From the NCBI RefSeq assembly GCF_003696215.1, contig NZ_RFFG01000072.1:1-40355 (forward strand): a stretch of 40,355 nt of DNA, in the 5' to 3' direction. This document shows positions 21,696 to 30,607 of this stretch, one piece after another. The DNA comes from Actinomadura harenae. GTDB lineage: Bacteria; Actinomycetota; Actinomycetes; Streptosporangiales; Streptosporangiaceae. The translations under genes were made by a program, and so were the position numbers. The notes below the pieces were generated by a model. That model had not been told where the DNA came from. It saw only the letters and a program-made list of their open reading frames with translations, and did not search any database. Position 1 is the first letter of the stretch. Each line of letters begins with the position of its first letter.

Positions 21696-24600
21696 GGTGC
21701 CGTCCCTGTTCCCTGCGCGAGTGCCGAGGTCAAACGATCAAGGTAGGCCCGGACCGGCCCGAACGTCAGCACGCCGCTCGCGGCCCCGGCGAGTTCCCCG
21801 GCGGCGGGTTCGAGGGCGTCGCGCAGGCGGCGCATCGCGGCCCGGTCGCCCAGGCGGAGGGCGATCTCGGCGTGCAGGCAGGAACGCGCCTCGAACAGCA
21901 GGTCGCGGGGTGAGGGCGGGATGTCGCCGGCCGCCCGCTCGGCCTCGGCGCGGAGTCCGCGCAGGAGGAGGAGCAGGGGCCGTGCCCAGGGCTCGTACGG
22001 GCCCCAGTCCATGTCGGCGAGGTCGGTGACGCCGGGCGCGTCCGTCGAGAGGCGCAGGCCGAGCAGGGCGAGCGGGAGCAGGCCGTGCTCGACGCCGCGC
22101 ATGCCGGTGCCGTCGAGGCGGGCGGCGGCGCGGCGGTAGGCGTTCGCGGCGTCCGGCGCTCCCGTCGCGGCGAGCCGCATCGCGCGGTACCAGTCGGTGA
22201 AGACGCCGACGAGCGGGAGGTCGTGGCGGTCGGAGAGCGCGTCGGCGGCGTCCGCGTGCCGGTCGGCGGCGCCGAAGTCGGCGGCCGCCGAAAGCGACTG
22301 GACGAGGATGAGGTGCGCGAGGATCTCGTACGGCACGAGGCCGTGCTCGCGCGCGAGCTCCAGCAGCTCCGCGGCGATGCCCGCGCGTTCGGGGGCGAGG
22401 CCGGCGCGGTGGAAGGTCTGCAGGTAGCGGGCGTTGAGCGCGAACGCGAGCAGCGGCGGATCGCCGACGGTCCGGGCGAGGTCCTCCGCCTCGCGGGCCG
22501 CCGCGCCGCCGCGTCCGCCGGGGTCGGCGCGCAGTTCCATGCCGATCGTGGCGAGGAGGCGCGCGCGTTCCGCCGGGTGCTCGTCCGGGGGGAGCTCGGC
22601 GAGGAGGCGTCCGGCGGTCGCGGCCATCCGCTCGGCGAGATCGGGGTCGTCGCCGGCCGTCCAGTTCGCGGGCAGGTCGAACGCGCCGAGCACGCGCGCC
22701 GCGAGCAGCGGATCGGACGACCTCTCGGCGGACTCCAGCGCGATCGCGCGCTGTTCCCGGGCCCCCGCGAGGTCGCCGGTGAACGCCAGCGCCCGCCCCA
22801 GTCCCATCCGCGCCTCCAGCTCCACCCGCGTCTCCGGTCCCACCGACGTCTCCAGCCCCACCGACGTCTCCAGTCCCACCCGCGTCCCCGGCCGCTCACG
22901 CGGTTCGAGGTCGTCGGCGGTCGCCAGTTCGAGGGCGGCGCGCCACCAGCGGAGGGCGGCGTGGTGCTCGACGCGGCGCTCGGCGCGTTCGGCGGCGGCG
23001 CGCGCGTATCGGGCGGCGGACGGTCCGCCGGGGCCGCGCAGCAGGTGGTGGGCGATGGCCTCGACGTCGTCGGGGTGGTCGCGTTCGATCAGTTCGGCGA
23101 CGCGGGCGTGCCAGCGGACGCGGCGCGCGCCCGGCAGGTCGGCGTAGAGGGTCTCGCGGACGAGCGGATGCGCGAAGGCGAGGCGTCCGCGCCCGGGTTC
23201 GGTGAGGAAGCCCGCGCGCAGGCCGCTCTCGACGGCGTCCAGGACCCGTTCCTCGTCACCGGCGAGCGCGATCAGGACGTCCAGGTCGACGACGTCGCCG
23301 AGCACGGACGCCCTGGCCAGGACGGCGCGCGCCGGTTCGGGCAGCCCGTCGAACCGGTGCCGGAGCACGTCGCGGACCCCGGCGGGCACCTCGTCGAGCG
23401 TCCCGTCCGCCTCCCACAGGCGGACCAGCTCGCGGACGAGGAACGGGTTCCCGCCGCTGCGGGCCCGCACCGCCCGGACGGCGTCGTCCGGGATCGGGGC
23501 ACGGGCCACGGCGCGGGCGAGCCGGCCGGTGTCGTCGGCGCCGAGCCCGCCGAGGTAGATCCGGGCGGGTTCGGCGCGGGCGAGCCTGGCCAGGGCCTCG
23601 GCCAGCGCGCCGGGGATCTCGCCCGCGCGGAACGTCCCGGCGACGAGGATCCGGGCGGGGCCGTCGTCCGCGGTCGCGAGGACGGTCAGCAGCGCGAGGG
23701 TCTCCTCGTCCGCCCAGTGCAGGTCGTCGAAGACCAGCAGCAGCGGACGTTCCGCCGCCAGCCGGGCGACGTGGTCGGCGATCGCGCGGTGCCGCAGGAA
23801 CCGCGCCCTGAGCGGGTCGGCGCCGTCGGCCTCGGGCTCCTCCGGCGGAGGCTCGAGGCCCGCGGCGGCCAGGTCCCGGACGATCTGCCGCCACGGCCAG
23901 CCGCCGGGGGCTCCGGGAATCTCGGGCGCCGCGCCGCGCGCGGTCGTCCACCCGCGGGACGCGAGCCGCTCGGCGAGGACGCGGGTCAGCGCCGTCTTCC
24001 CGGTGCCCGGTCCTCCCGACACCAGCGCCAGGCGCGGACGCCCGGCCACGGCCGCCTCCTCCAACGCGGCCAGCTCCCCCGCGCGCCCGACGAACATCTC
24101 GGCGGGCGGCCCGGCGGGCGGCCCGGCAGGCTGCCCGGCGGGCGGCTCGATGCAGGAGGAAGCCGGTGGGAGGAGGTCCGGGGACTGAGCGAGGATGTCG
24201 GCCTCGAGGCGGCGCAGGCCGGCGCCCGGATCGAGGCCCAGCTCGTCCCGCAGGACGGTCCGGGCCCGCCGCAGCGCGCCGAGCGCGTCGCCCTGCCGCC
24301 CCGACCGGTACAGCGCGAGCGCCAGCAGCGCCCAGGCGTCCTCGCGCAGCGGATGCGCCTCGACGTGGGCCTCCAGGTCCGGGACGGTCCCGGCCGCGCG
24401 GCCGAGGTCCAGGGCCGCGCGGGCGCGGCGCTCGACGGCCAGCAGCCGCAGCCCGGTCAGCCGCGCGACCTCGGCGCGGGCCCAGTCCTGGTCGGCGAAC
24501 TCGGCGTACGCGGGGCCGCGCCACCAGCCGAGCGCCTCGTCCAGGCGGGCGAAGGCCTCCGCCGCGTCCAGGTCCGCGGACGCGGCGACCGCCTTCCGGA

Positions 24601-24928
24601 ACCGTCCGGCGTCCACGGCGCCCGGCACGGTGCGCAGCGCGTACCCGGACGGGACGGTCACCAGCAGCCGGGACGGGGTGCGCGGCGGACGGTCCGGTTC
24701 GAGCGCCCGGCGGAGCGTCCCGACGAACGTCTGCACCGCGCCGAGGGCCTTGGCGGGCGGGTCGTCCCACAGGTCTCCGACCAGCACGGGCGCCGGCACC
24801 GCCCGTCCGCCCGCGACCAGGAGCCGCGCCAGGACGGCCCGGGGCCGCGCGCCCCGGACCTCCACGGACCGTCCCTGCGGATCCGCGACCGTCAGCGGCC
24901 CGAGGACCCCGAACGTCACCTCCCCCAC
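21692..24928 (-). CDS. AfsR/SARP-family regulator with BTAD, AAA ATPase and TPR-like domains
   Basis: A 1078-residue pathway regulator. Residues 1-95 form an OmpR-like winged helix (FGVLGPLTVADPQGR ... RAVLARLLV), and 95-245 the bacterial transcriptional activation domain (VDAGRFRKAVAAS, HPLREDAWALLALALYRSGRQGDALGALRRAR). A Pro/Gly linker (repeated PAGPPAG) leads to an AAA_16/STAND ATPase with Walker A GGPGTGKT (Lys311) and Walker B LLLVFDDLHWADEE. The C-terminal 450 residues are Ala-rich helical repeats of TPR type. Such proteins activate antibiotic or metabolic genes by binding heptameric direct repeats 11 bp apart. The GTG at 24928 is uncertain; another GTG three codons on is possible. It follows the hydrolase gene by 38 bp and overlaps the lactonase gene. 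Confidence 0.93.
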   Translation of the reverse strand: MGEVTFGVLGPLTVADPQGRSVEVRGARPRAVLARLLVAGGRAVPAPVLVGDLWDDPPAKALGAVQTFVGTLRRALEPDRPPRTPSRLLVTVPSGYALRTVPGAVDAGRFRKAVAASADLDAAEAFARLDEALGWWRGPAYAEFADQDWARAEVARLTGLRLLAVERRARAALDLGRAAGTVPDLEAHVEAHPLREDAWALLALALYRSGRQGDALGALRRARTVLRDELGLDPGAGLRRLEADILAQSPDLLPPASSCIEPPAGQPAGPPAGPPAEMFVGRAGELAALEEAAVAGRPRLALVSGGPGTGKTALTRVLAERLASRGWTTARGAAPEIPGAPGGWPWRQIVRDLAAAGLEPPPEEPEADGADPLRARFLRHRAIADHVARLAAERPLLLVFDDLHWADEETLALLTVLATADDGPARILVAGTFRAGEIPGALAEALARLARAEPARIYLGGLGADDTGRLARAVARAPIPDDAVRAVRARSGGNPFLVRELVRLWEADGTLDEVPAGVRDVLRHRFDGLPEPARAVLARASVLGDVVDLDVLIALAGDEERVLDAVESGLRAGFLTEPGRGRLAFAHPLVRETLYADLPGARRVRWHARVAELIERDHPDDVEAIAHHLLRGPGGPSAARYARAAAERAERRVEHHAALRWWRAALELATADDLEPRERPGTRVGLETSVGLETSVGPETRVELEARMGLGRALAFTGDLAGAREQRAIALESAERSSDPLLAARVLGAFDLPANWTAGDDPDLAERMAATAGRLLAELPPDEHPAERARLLATIGMELRADPGGRGGAAAREAEDLARTVGDPPLLAFALNARYLQTFHRAGLAPERAGIAAELLELAREHGLVPYEILAHLILVQSLSAAADFGAADRHADAADALSDRHDLPLVGVFTDWYRAMRLAATGAPDAANAYRRAAARLDGTGMRGVEHGLLPLALLGLRLSTDAPGVTDLADMDWGPYEPWARPLLLLLRGLRAEAERAAGDIPPSPRDLLFEARSCLHAEIALRLGDRAAMRRLRDALEPAAGELAGAASGVLTFGPVRAYLDRLTSALAQGTGTAP
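22811..22882 (-). repeat. Four 18-bp tandem repeats in the AfsR-type gene
   Basis: Units 22811-22828, 22829-22846, 22847-22864 and 22865-22882 follow the pattern cgtctccagtcccaccga. On the coding strand they give the hexapeptide run VGLETS, VGLETS, VGPETR, VELEAR, between the ATPase and the helical repeats. The run is probably a flexible or helical spacer of variable length. Confidence 0.8.
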
Positions 24929-24966
24929 ATCTCCCCCACGTTCACCACGCTATCGGCGTCCGGCGG

Positions 24967-25839
24967 TCACCGGTCGAGCAGGTCGCGCAGGGCCCCGGCG
25001 ACCTCGGCGGGGCCCTCCTCGGCCATGAAGTGCCCGCAGGTGACGGTGCGGTGGTCCAGGTCGTCCGCCCAGGCCCGCCACAGCGCGGCGGCGTCGAAGC
25101 CGAGCGCCGTGCCCCAGTCCTGCTGCAGGACGGTCACGGGCATGCCCAGCCGCCGTCCCGCGTCGCGGTCGGCGCGGTCGTGCTCGATGTCCACGCCCGC
25201 CGAGGCCCGGTAGTCGGCCACGATGGACGGCACGGCCTCGCGGCTCGCCTTCAGGTACGCGGCGCGGACGTCGGCCGGGATCGCGTCCGGGTCGCTCGCC
25301 CACTGGTCGAGGAAGTGGCCGAAGAACGCGTCCGCGCTCGCGGAGATCATCTGCTCGGGCAGGCCGGGCGGCTGCGCCATGAGGAACAGGTGGAAGCCGA
25401 CCACGCCGGCGGTGCCGCGCATGACGTCCCACGAGTCGAGCGTGGGCAGGATGTCCAGGGACGCCAGGTGCGTGACGGCGTCCGGGTGGTCGAGGCCCGC
25501 GCGGACCGCGACGTGCGCGCCCCGGTCGTGCCCGGCGACGGCGAACCGCTCGTGGCCGAGCTCGCGGGCGAGCGCGACGATGTCGGCGGCCATCGTCCGC
25601 TTGGCGTAAGCCTCGCCGGACGCGTCCTCGGGCTTGTCGCTGTCGCCGTATCCACGCAGGTCGGGGCAGATGACGGTGTGGTCGGCGGCCAGGTCGGCGG
25701 CCACGTGCCGCCACATCAGGTGGGTCTGCGGGAAACCGTGCAGCAGCACGATCGGGCTGCCCGAGCCCCCGACGGCCGCGTTCAGCGCCACCCCGTCGGC
25801 CACCTGGACGCGCCGGTACGCGAATCCCTCGATCTTCAT
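24967..25839 (-). CDS. Alpha/beta hydrolase, haloacetate-dehalogenase/epoxide-hydrolase-like
   Basis: A 290-residue hydrolase with an Asp nucleophile. Visible are the oxyanion motif HGFPQTHLMW, the nucleophile elbow GHDRGAH with Asp105, a general acid region DILPTLDSW, and the catalytic His270 in CGHFMAEE. This pattern, with DRGA and a later DYRAS...DIEHDRAD, matches fluoroacetate/haloacetate dehalogenases and epoxide hydrolases. From memory, the fluoroacetate enzyme uses a His-Trp-Tyr halide pocket; here the His (GFHLFLMAQPP) and the Tyr (ADYRAS) appear present, but Trp is Leu, so dehalogenation is not assured. ATG 25839 is the first gene of the operon with the AfsR-type regulator. Three 11-bp repeats lie 52 bp upstream. 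Confidence 0.9.
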   Translation of the reverse strand: MKIEGFAYRRVQVADGVALNAAVGGSGSPIVLLHGFPQTHLMWRHVAADLAADHTVICPDLRGYGDSDKPEDASGEAYAKRTMAADIVALARELGHERFAVAGHDRGAHVAVRAGLDHPDAVTHLASLDILPTLDSWDVMRGTAGVVGFHLFLMAQPPGLPEQMISASADAFFGHFLDQWASDPDAIPADVRAAYLKASREAVPSIVADYRASAGVDIEHDRADRDAGRRLGMPVTVLQQDWGTALGFDAAALWRAWADDLDHRTVTCGHFMAEEGPAEVAGALRDLLDR

Positions 25840-25890
25840 GACGTCCCCACTCTCGGTCGTTCCTCGTGAACGCCCCCAGCCTCGGCCACC

Positions 25891-25923
25891 CCGATCAGCG
25901 GCCGATCAGTCGCCGATCAGCCG
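25891..25923 (-). promoter_or_regulatory. Three 11-bp direct repeats, SARP-like operator
   Basis: Units ccgatcagcgg (25891-25901), ccgatcagtcg (25902-25912) and ccgatcagccg (25913-25923). Each holds the heptamer CGATCAG followed by a four-base spacer, the geometry SARP activators bind. They lie 52-84 bp upstream of the hydrolase ATG, in front of the operon that encodes an AfsR/SARP-type regulator. Confidence 0.6.
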
Positions 25924-25969
25924 GGCCCCGGCGCCGGTCGCTGCAGACGAGCCGATGGCGTTCCGGGAC

Positions 25970-26025
25970 GCGCGAGGCGCCGGGACGCCTCGCGCCCCCG
26001 GGATCTCGTGGATCCCGGGGGCGCG
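25970..26025 (-). terminator. Two overlapping strong hairpins
   Basis: Hairpin 1: arms 25970-25979 and 25986-25995 (10 bp, six-base loop). Hairpin 2: arms 25991-26005 and 26011-26025 (15 bp exact, five-base loop). They share 25991-25995, so they cannot fully form together. They lie just downstream of the DUF1772 stop and upstream of the hydrolase promoter; terminator of the former is most likely. Confidence 0.65.
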
Positions 26026-26053
26026 ATCAGGTGGGCTCAGGCGGCCTCGGAGG

Positions 26054-26557
26054 TCAGTTGGTCTTGCCCCAGACGTAGGCGCCGGCGCCCATCAGCAGGA
26101 GGCTGATGCCGCAGAAGACGGCGCGGATGCTGTTCCAGGTCGTCCAGCGGCCCGAGTAGTCCGTCCAGACCTTGGCGGCCTCGGCCGCGTCGTGCGGGAT
26201 CTTCACGTTGGCCAGGTGGTTGTTCATCGGCACGTTGATCGCGGCGGTCGGGAGGAAGGACCCGACGAAGTAGACCGCGGCGGCGGCGAAGAACAGCCAG
26301 GCCGCGGACTTCTGGCCCATGGTGAGCAGCAGCACTCCGGCCGCGATCGCCACGACCGGGGCGAGCATGAACGCGGCCAGGAACGCCGGGTTCTGGATCT
26401 TCTGGTTGATGCCGTTCATCGCGGCGATCGCCGACGACGCCTTCGTCGCGTTCAGCCCCGGCATGACGCCGACCGAGAACCCGAAGAACGTCCCCGCCAT
26501 CGCGGCGGTCATCAGGATCGACAAGGCCGCCGACGCGGTGGCGAACTGGAAACGCAT
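26054..26557 (-). CDS. DUF1772 (anthrone-oxygenase-like) membrane protein
   Basis: A 167-residue protein with four hydrophobic helices (about 5-28, 58-80, 84-105 and 143-162). The family signature is seen as NVPMNNHLANVKI followed by WTDYSGRWTTWNSIRAV. DUF1772 proteins include noncanonical anthrone oxygenases of polyketide pathways, although many members have no known role. ATG 26557 follows GAGAGGACC. The gene is 75 bp downstream of the NmrA-like reductase gene on the same strand, so they probably form one operon under the divergent AraC regulator. A paired reductase plus oxygenase suggests small-molecule redox chemistry, by inference. Confidence 0.85.
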   Translation of the reverse strand: MRFQFATASAALSILMTAAMAGTFFGFSVGVMPGLNATKASSAIAAMNGINQKIQNPAFLAAFMLAPVVAIAAGVLLLTMGQKSAAWLFFAAAAVYFVGSFLPTAAINVPMNNHLANVKIPHDAAEAAKVWTDYSGRWTTWNSIRAVFCGISLLLMGAGAYVWGKTN

Positions 26558-26581
26558 GGTGGGGAGGTCCTCTCGGCTACT

Positions 26582-26616
26582 ACGTGGGGTGTCGTGTGGG
26601 GTGTTTCGTGGGGTGG
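26582..26616 (-). repeat. Short GTGGGGT direct repeats between NmrA and DUF1772 genes
   Basis: The heptamer gtggggt recurs three times within 35 bases (acgtggggtgt, cgtgtggggtgt, cgtggggtgg). On the transcribed strand this is ACCCCAC, ending about 25 bp before the DUF1772 start. Its role is unknown. Confidence 0.4.
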
Positions 26617-26632
26617 ATCCGAGTGGCGGGGG

Positions 26633-27469
26633 TCAGAGGGTCCAGGCGCCGGTGGCGGCGGCTTCCCGGATGAAGTCGCGGAAGTCGCGCGGCTCACGGC
26701 CGAGCGCCTTCCGGACGCCGTCGGACGGGGTGGCGTTCCGGCCGTCGAACAGGGTGGTGAACAGGTAGGTCAGCAGGCCGATGACCTCGTCCGGGACGCC
26801 GTCCTCGGCGAGCGCCACGGCGAACTCGTCCGGGTGCATCGTGCTGTAGGCGACCTGGCGGCCGGTCAGCTCGGAGATCTCGCCCATGGCCTCGGCGAAG
26901 GTCAGCGAGCGCGGGCCGGTGAGCTCGTAGATCTCCCCGGTGTGCCCGTCCTCGGTGAGGGCGGCGACCGCGACGTCGGCGATGTCGTCGGCGTCCACGA
27001 ACGGCTCGGGCACCTCGCCGACCGGCAGCGCCAGGTGACCGGCGCTGACGTAGGCGGCGAAGTCGGACTCGTTGAAGTTCTGGAAGAACCAGGCCGCGCG
27101 GACGACCGTCCACTCGACGCCGGAGGCGCGGACGATGTCCTCGCAGTCCTGGGCCTCCTTCTCGCCGCGCCCGGAGAGCACCACCATCCGCCGGACGCCC
27201 GCGTCCACCGCGGCCTTGCAGAAGGCCGCGACGTCCTCGGGGGCACCGGGGACGGCCAGGTCGGGGGCGTAGGCGAGGTACACCGCGCGGACGCCGTCGA
27301 GGGCGGCGGGCCAGGTGGTCTGGTCGGTCCAGTCGAACGGGATGTCGGCGGAGCGGGAGCCGACGCGGACGGGGACGCCGCGTCCGGTGAGCCGCTCGGC
27401 GACGCGCCGGCCGGTCTTGCCGGTGCCGTTGAGGACCAGGGTCAGTTCGTGGTTCGTGGTGTTCGTCAT
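26633..27469 (-). CDS. NmrA-like NAD(P)-binding reductase
   Basis: A 278-residue atypical short-chain dehydrogenase of the NmrA/ergot-alkaloid-reductase type. The N-terminal Rossmann loop reads TLVLNGTGKTGRRVAERL, followed by RVGSRSAD, the basic residue position used for NADP. Other features are VVLSGRGEKEA, TVVRAAWFFQNFNES and FVDADDIADVAV; the classic YxxxK catalytic pair is not evident, as is usual for NmrA members. ATG 27469 has AGAGGAC upstream. The gene is divergent from an AraC regulator across 81 bp and followed by the DUF1772 gene. It may reduce an intermediate or sense redox state; which one is undecided. Confidence 0.9.
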   Translation of the reverse strand: MTNTTNHELTLVLNGTGKTGRRVAERLTGRGVPVRVGSRSADIPFDWTDQTTWPAALDGVRAVYLAYAPDLAVPGAPEDVAAFCKAAVDAGVRRMVVLSGRGEKEAQDCEDIVRASGVEWTVVRAAWFFQNFNESDFAAYVSAGHLALPVGEVPEPFVDADDIADVAVAALTEDGHTGEIYELTGPRSLTFAEAMGEISELTGRQVAYSTMHPDEFAVALAEDGVPDEVIGLLTYLFTTLFDGRNATPSDGVRKALGREPRDFRDFIREAAATGAWTL

Positions 27470-27550
27470 GTCCTCTAGTCAATCGGTGGCGATGATCACC
27501 GGACATAGTTGAGGCTCCCGCGCGCATAATCAAGCGTCTAGGGTTCCGAC

Positions 27551-28504
27551 ATGGACACCCTGGCCGATCTTCTCGACGGTCCCCGGGCTCGGGGCGCGTT
27601 CCTGTTGCGCATGGTGATGGAGCCGCCATGGTCGGTGAGCGTCGAGGACGGCGCCCCGCTGTGCCTGGCGATCGTGCGGTCCGGCGAGGCGTGGGTGACG
27701 CCGGAGGGCGGCGAGCCCGTCCACTGCGCGGCCGGCGACGTCGCCATCATGCGCGGCCCGCGTCCGTACACCGTGTCGGACGCGTCCGGCTCCCCGCCGC
27801 AGTGGATCATCCACGACGAGGAGCGGTGCACGACGCTGTTCGGCGCGCCCCCGGGCGACTCGATGTCGTTCGGCGTCCGGACGTGGGGCAACAACCCGGA
27901 CGGCCCGACGACGCTGCTCGTCGGCACCTACCTGGCGCAGGGCGCGATCGAGCGCAGGCTGCTGGCCGCGCTGCCGCCGCTGGCCGTCCTGCCGTCCTGG
28001 GAGTCGCCGCTCGCCGCGCTCCTCGGCGACGAGATCGTCCGGGACGCGCCGGGCCAGCCCGTCGTGCTCGACCGGCTGCTCGACCTGATCCTCATCGCGG
28101 TGCTGCGGAGCTGGTTCTCCCGCCCGGACGCGCGGGCCCCGGGATGGTTCGCCGCGCACGGCGACCCGGTCGTGGGGCCCGCGCTGCGGCTGCTGCACGA
28201 CCGGCCGGCGCAGCCGTGGACGGTCGCCGACCTGGCCACCGAGGTCGGGGCGTCCCGGGCGGCGCTCGCCAAGCGGTTCGGCGACCTGGTCGGCGAGCCG
28301 CCGATGTCGTACCTGACCGGGCTGCGCCTCGCGCACGCCGCCGACCTGCTGCGCGGCGGCGACCAGACGCTGGAGGCGATCGCGCGGCGCGTCGGGTACG
28401 GCAGCGCGTTCGCGCTCAGCTCGGCGTTCAAGCGCGAGCGCGGCGTCAGCCCGCAGGAGTTCCGGAGCGGCGCGTACCCGGACGGACCCGGGACCGGGCC
28501 GTGA
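27551..28504 (+). CDS. AraC-family regulator with cupin sensor domain
   Basis: A 317-residue regulator. The N-terminal ~170 residues form a cupin (AraC-binding, cupin_6-like) sensor: SVEDGAPLCLAIVRSGEAWVTPEGG, then VHCAAGDVAIMRGPRPYTVSD. The C-terminal ~100 residues are the double helix-turn-helix: WTVADLATEVGASRAALAKRFGDLVGEPPMSYLTGLRL and LEAIARRVGYGSAFALSSAFKRERGVSPQEFR. This family often answers oxidative or electrophile stress. ATG 27551 lies beside the divergent NmrA-like gene; the 81-bp gap should contain both promoters, although I see no clean operator. The likely target is the NmrA/DUF1772 pair. Confidence 0.92.
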   Translation: MDTLADLLDGPRARGAFLLRMVMEPPWSVSVEDGAPLCLAIVRSGEAWVTPEGGEPVHCAAGDVAIMRGPRPYTVSDASGSPPQWIIHDEERCTTLFGAPPGDSMSFGVRTWGNNPDGPTTLLVGTYLAQGAIERRLLAALPPLAVLPSWESPLAALLGDEIVRDAPGQPVVLDRLLDLILIAVLRSWFSRPDARAPGWFAAHGDPVVGPALRLLHDRPAQPWTVADLATEVGASRAALAKRFGDLVGEPPMSYLTGLRLAHAADLLRGGDQTLEAIARRVGYGSAFALSSAFKRERGVSPQEFRSGAYPDGPGTGP

Positions 28505-28606
28505 ACAGCGGGGAACGTCTTGGTCGAAAAGCGCGTTATCTCCGGTAGAGCGGGGCCCCTGTGTGACATGATTCGGGATTCCGTTCGACCGATCACGAGG
28601 AGTGAG

Positions 28607-28849
28607 ATGACGACCAAGCCGGCCGAGGACGAACTGGTCACCGTGTTCACGCGGGCCGACCTCGGCGGTGACGGGAGGCTCGATCTGATGGAGTTCGGCC
28701 TGGTGCTCGACAGCGTGGGGCTGTCGTGGGACAAGGCCGCGACCCAGGACAGGTTCGAGAGAGCCGACACCGACCATGACGGCTTCATCTCCCTCGCGGA
28801 GCTGCGCGTCCTGCTGGCGTCCCAGGTCTGGGACGACGCGGCCGTCTGA
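28607..28849 (+). CDS. EF-hand calcium-binding protein (calerythrin-like, short)
   Basis: An 80-residue acidic protein with two EF-hand loops. Loop 1, DLGGDGRLDLME (about residues 19-30), lacks the usual Asp/Asn at position 3 (Gly) but keeps the invariant Gly6 and Glu12. Loop 2, DTDHDGFISLAE (about 55-66), is fully canonical. It has no signal peptide or membrane helix and is probably cytosolic, as are the known small actinobacterial calcium sensors. ATG 28607 has GAGGAG nine bases upstream; a longer frame to 28520 has no such site. It stands alone after the AraC gene and ends at a strong hairpin. Partner protein unknown. Confidence 0.9.
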   Translation: MTTKPAEDELVTVFTRADLGGDGRLDLMEFGLVLDSVGLSWDKAATQDRFERADTDHDGFISLAELRVLLASQVWDDAAV

Positions 28850-28873
28850 CGCTCCGCAGCCGCCGGAACACAC

Positions 28874-28903
28874 GGGCCGTCCCCCTAGGAAGGGGGACGG
28901 CCC
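28874..28903. terminator. Bidirectional hairpin between the EF-hand gene and pgi
   Basis: Exact 12-bp arms gggccgtccccc and gggggacggccc enclose TAGGAA. The genes on either side converge (stops at 28849 and 28958), so it should end both. Confidence 0.8.
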
Positions 28904-28935
28904 TACGCGTTCCCGCGGATCACGTCATGATTCAA

Positions 28936-28957
28936 ACGTGCGCCTCAGACGTGCGCC

Positions 28958-28961
<4 letters not shown>
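28936..28961 (-). repeat. 13-bp tandem duplication covering the pgi stop
   Basis: acgtgcgcctcag occurs twice, back to back (28936-28948 and 28949-28961). The second copy contains the pgi stop codon (28958-28960). Confidence 0.75.

Positions 28962-30599
<1,638 letters not shown>

Positions 30600-30607
<8 letters not shown>

Noticed and set aside
14008..22882. Tandem repeats as a possible CRISPR array
   Set aside because: Units are 18 bp and adjoin directly without unique spacers; they are in frame within genes, and no cas gene is present.
22085..25213. A very long open frame antisense to the AfsR-type gene
   Set aside because: It mirrors the GC-rich codon pattern of the opposite strand, its translation is Gly/Arg/Gln-rich low complexity, and no domain is recognisable. 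Many such antisense frames occur throughout the window.
15287..25839. A secondary-metabolite gene cluster
   Set aside because: A SARP-type regulator, a flavin monooxygenase and an exporter are suggestive, but no synthase, carrier or cyclase gene is present, and the genes are separately controlled.
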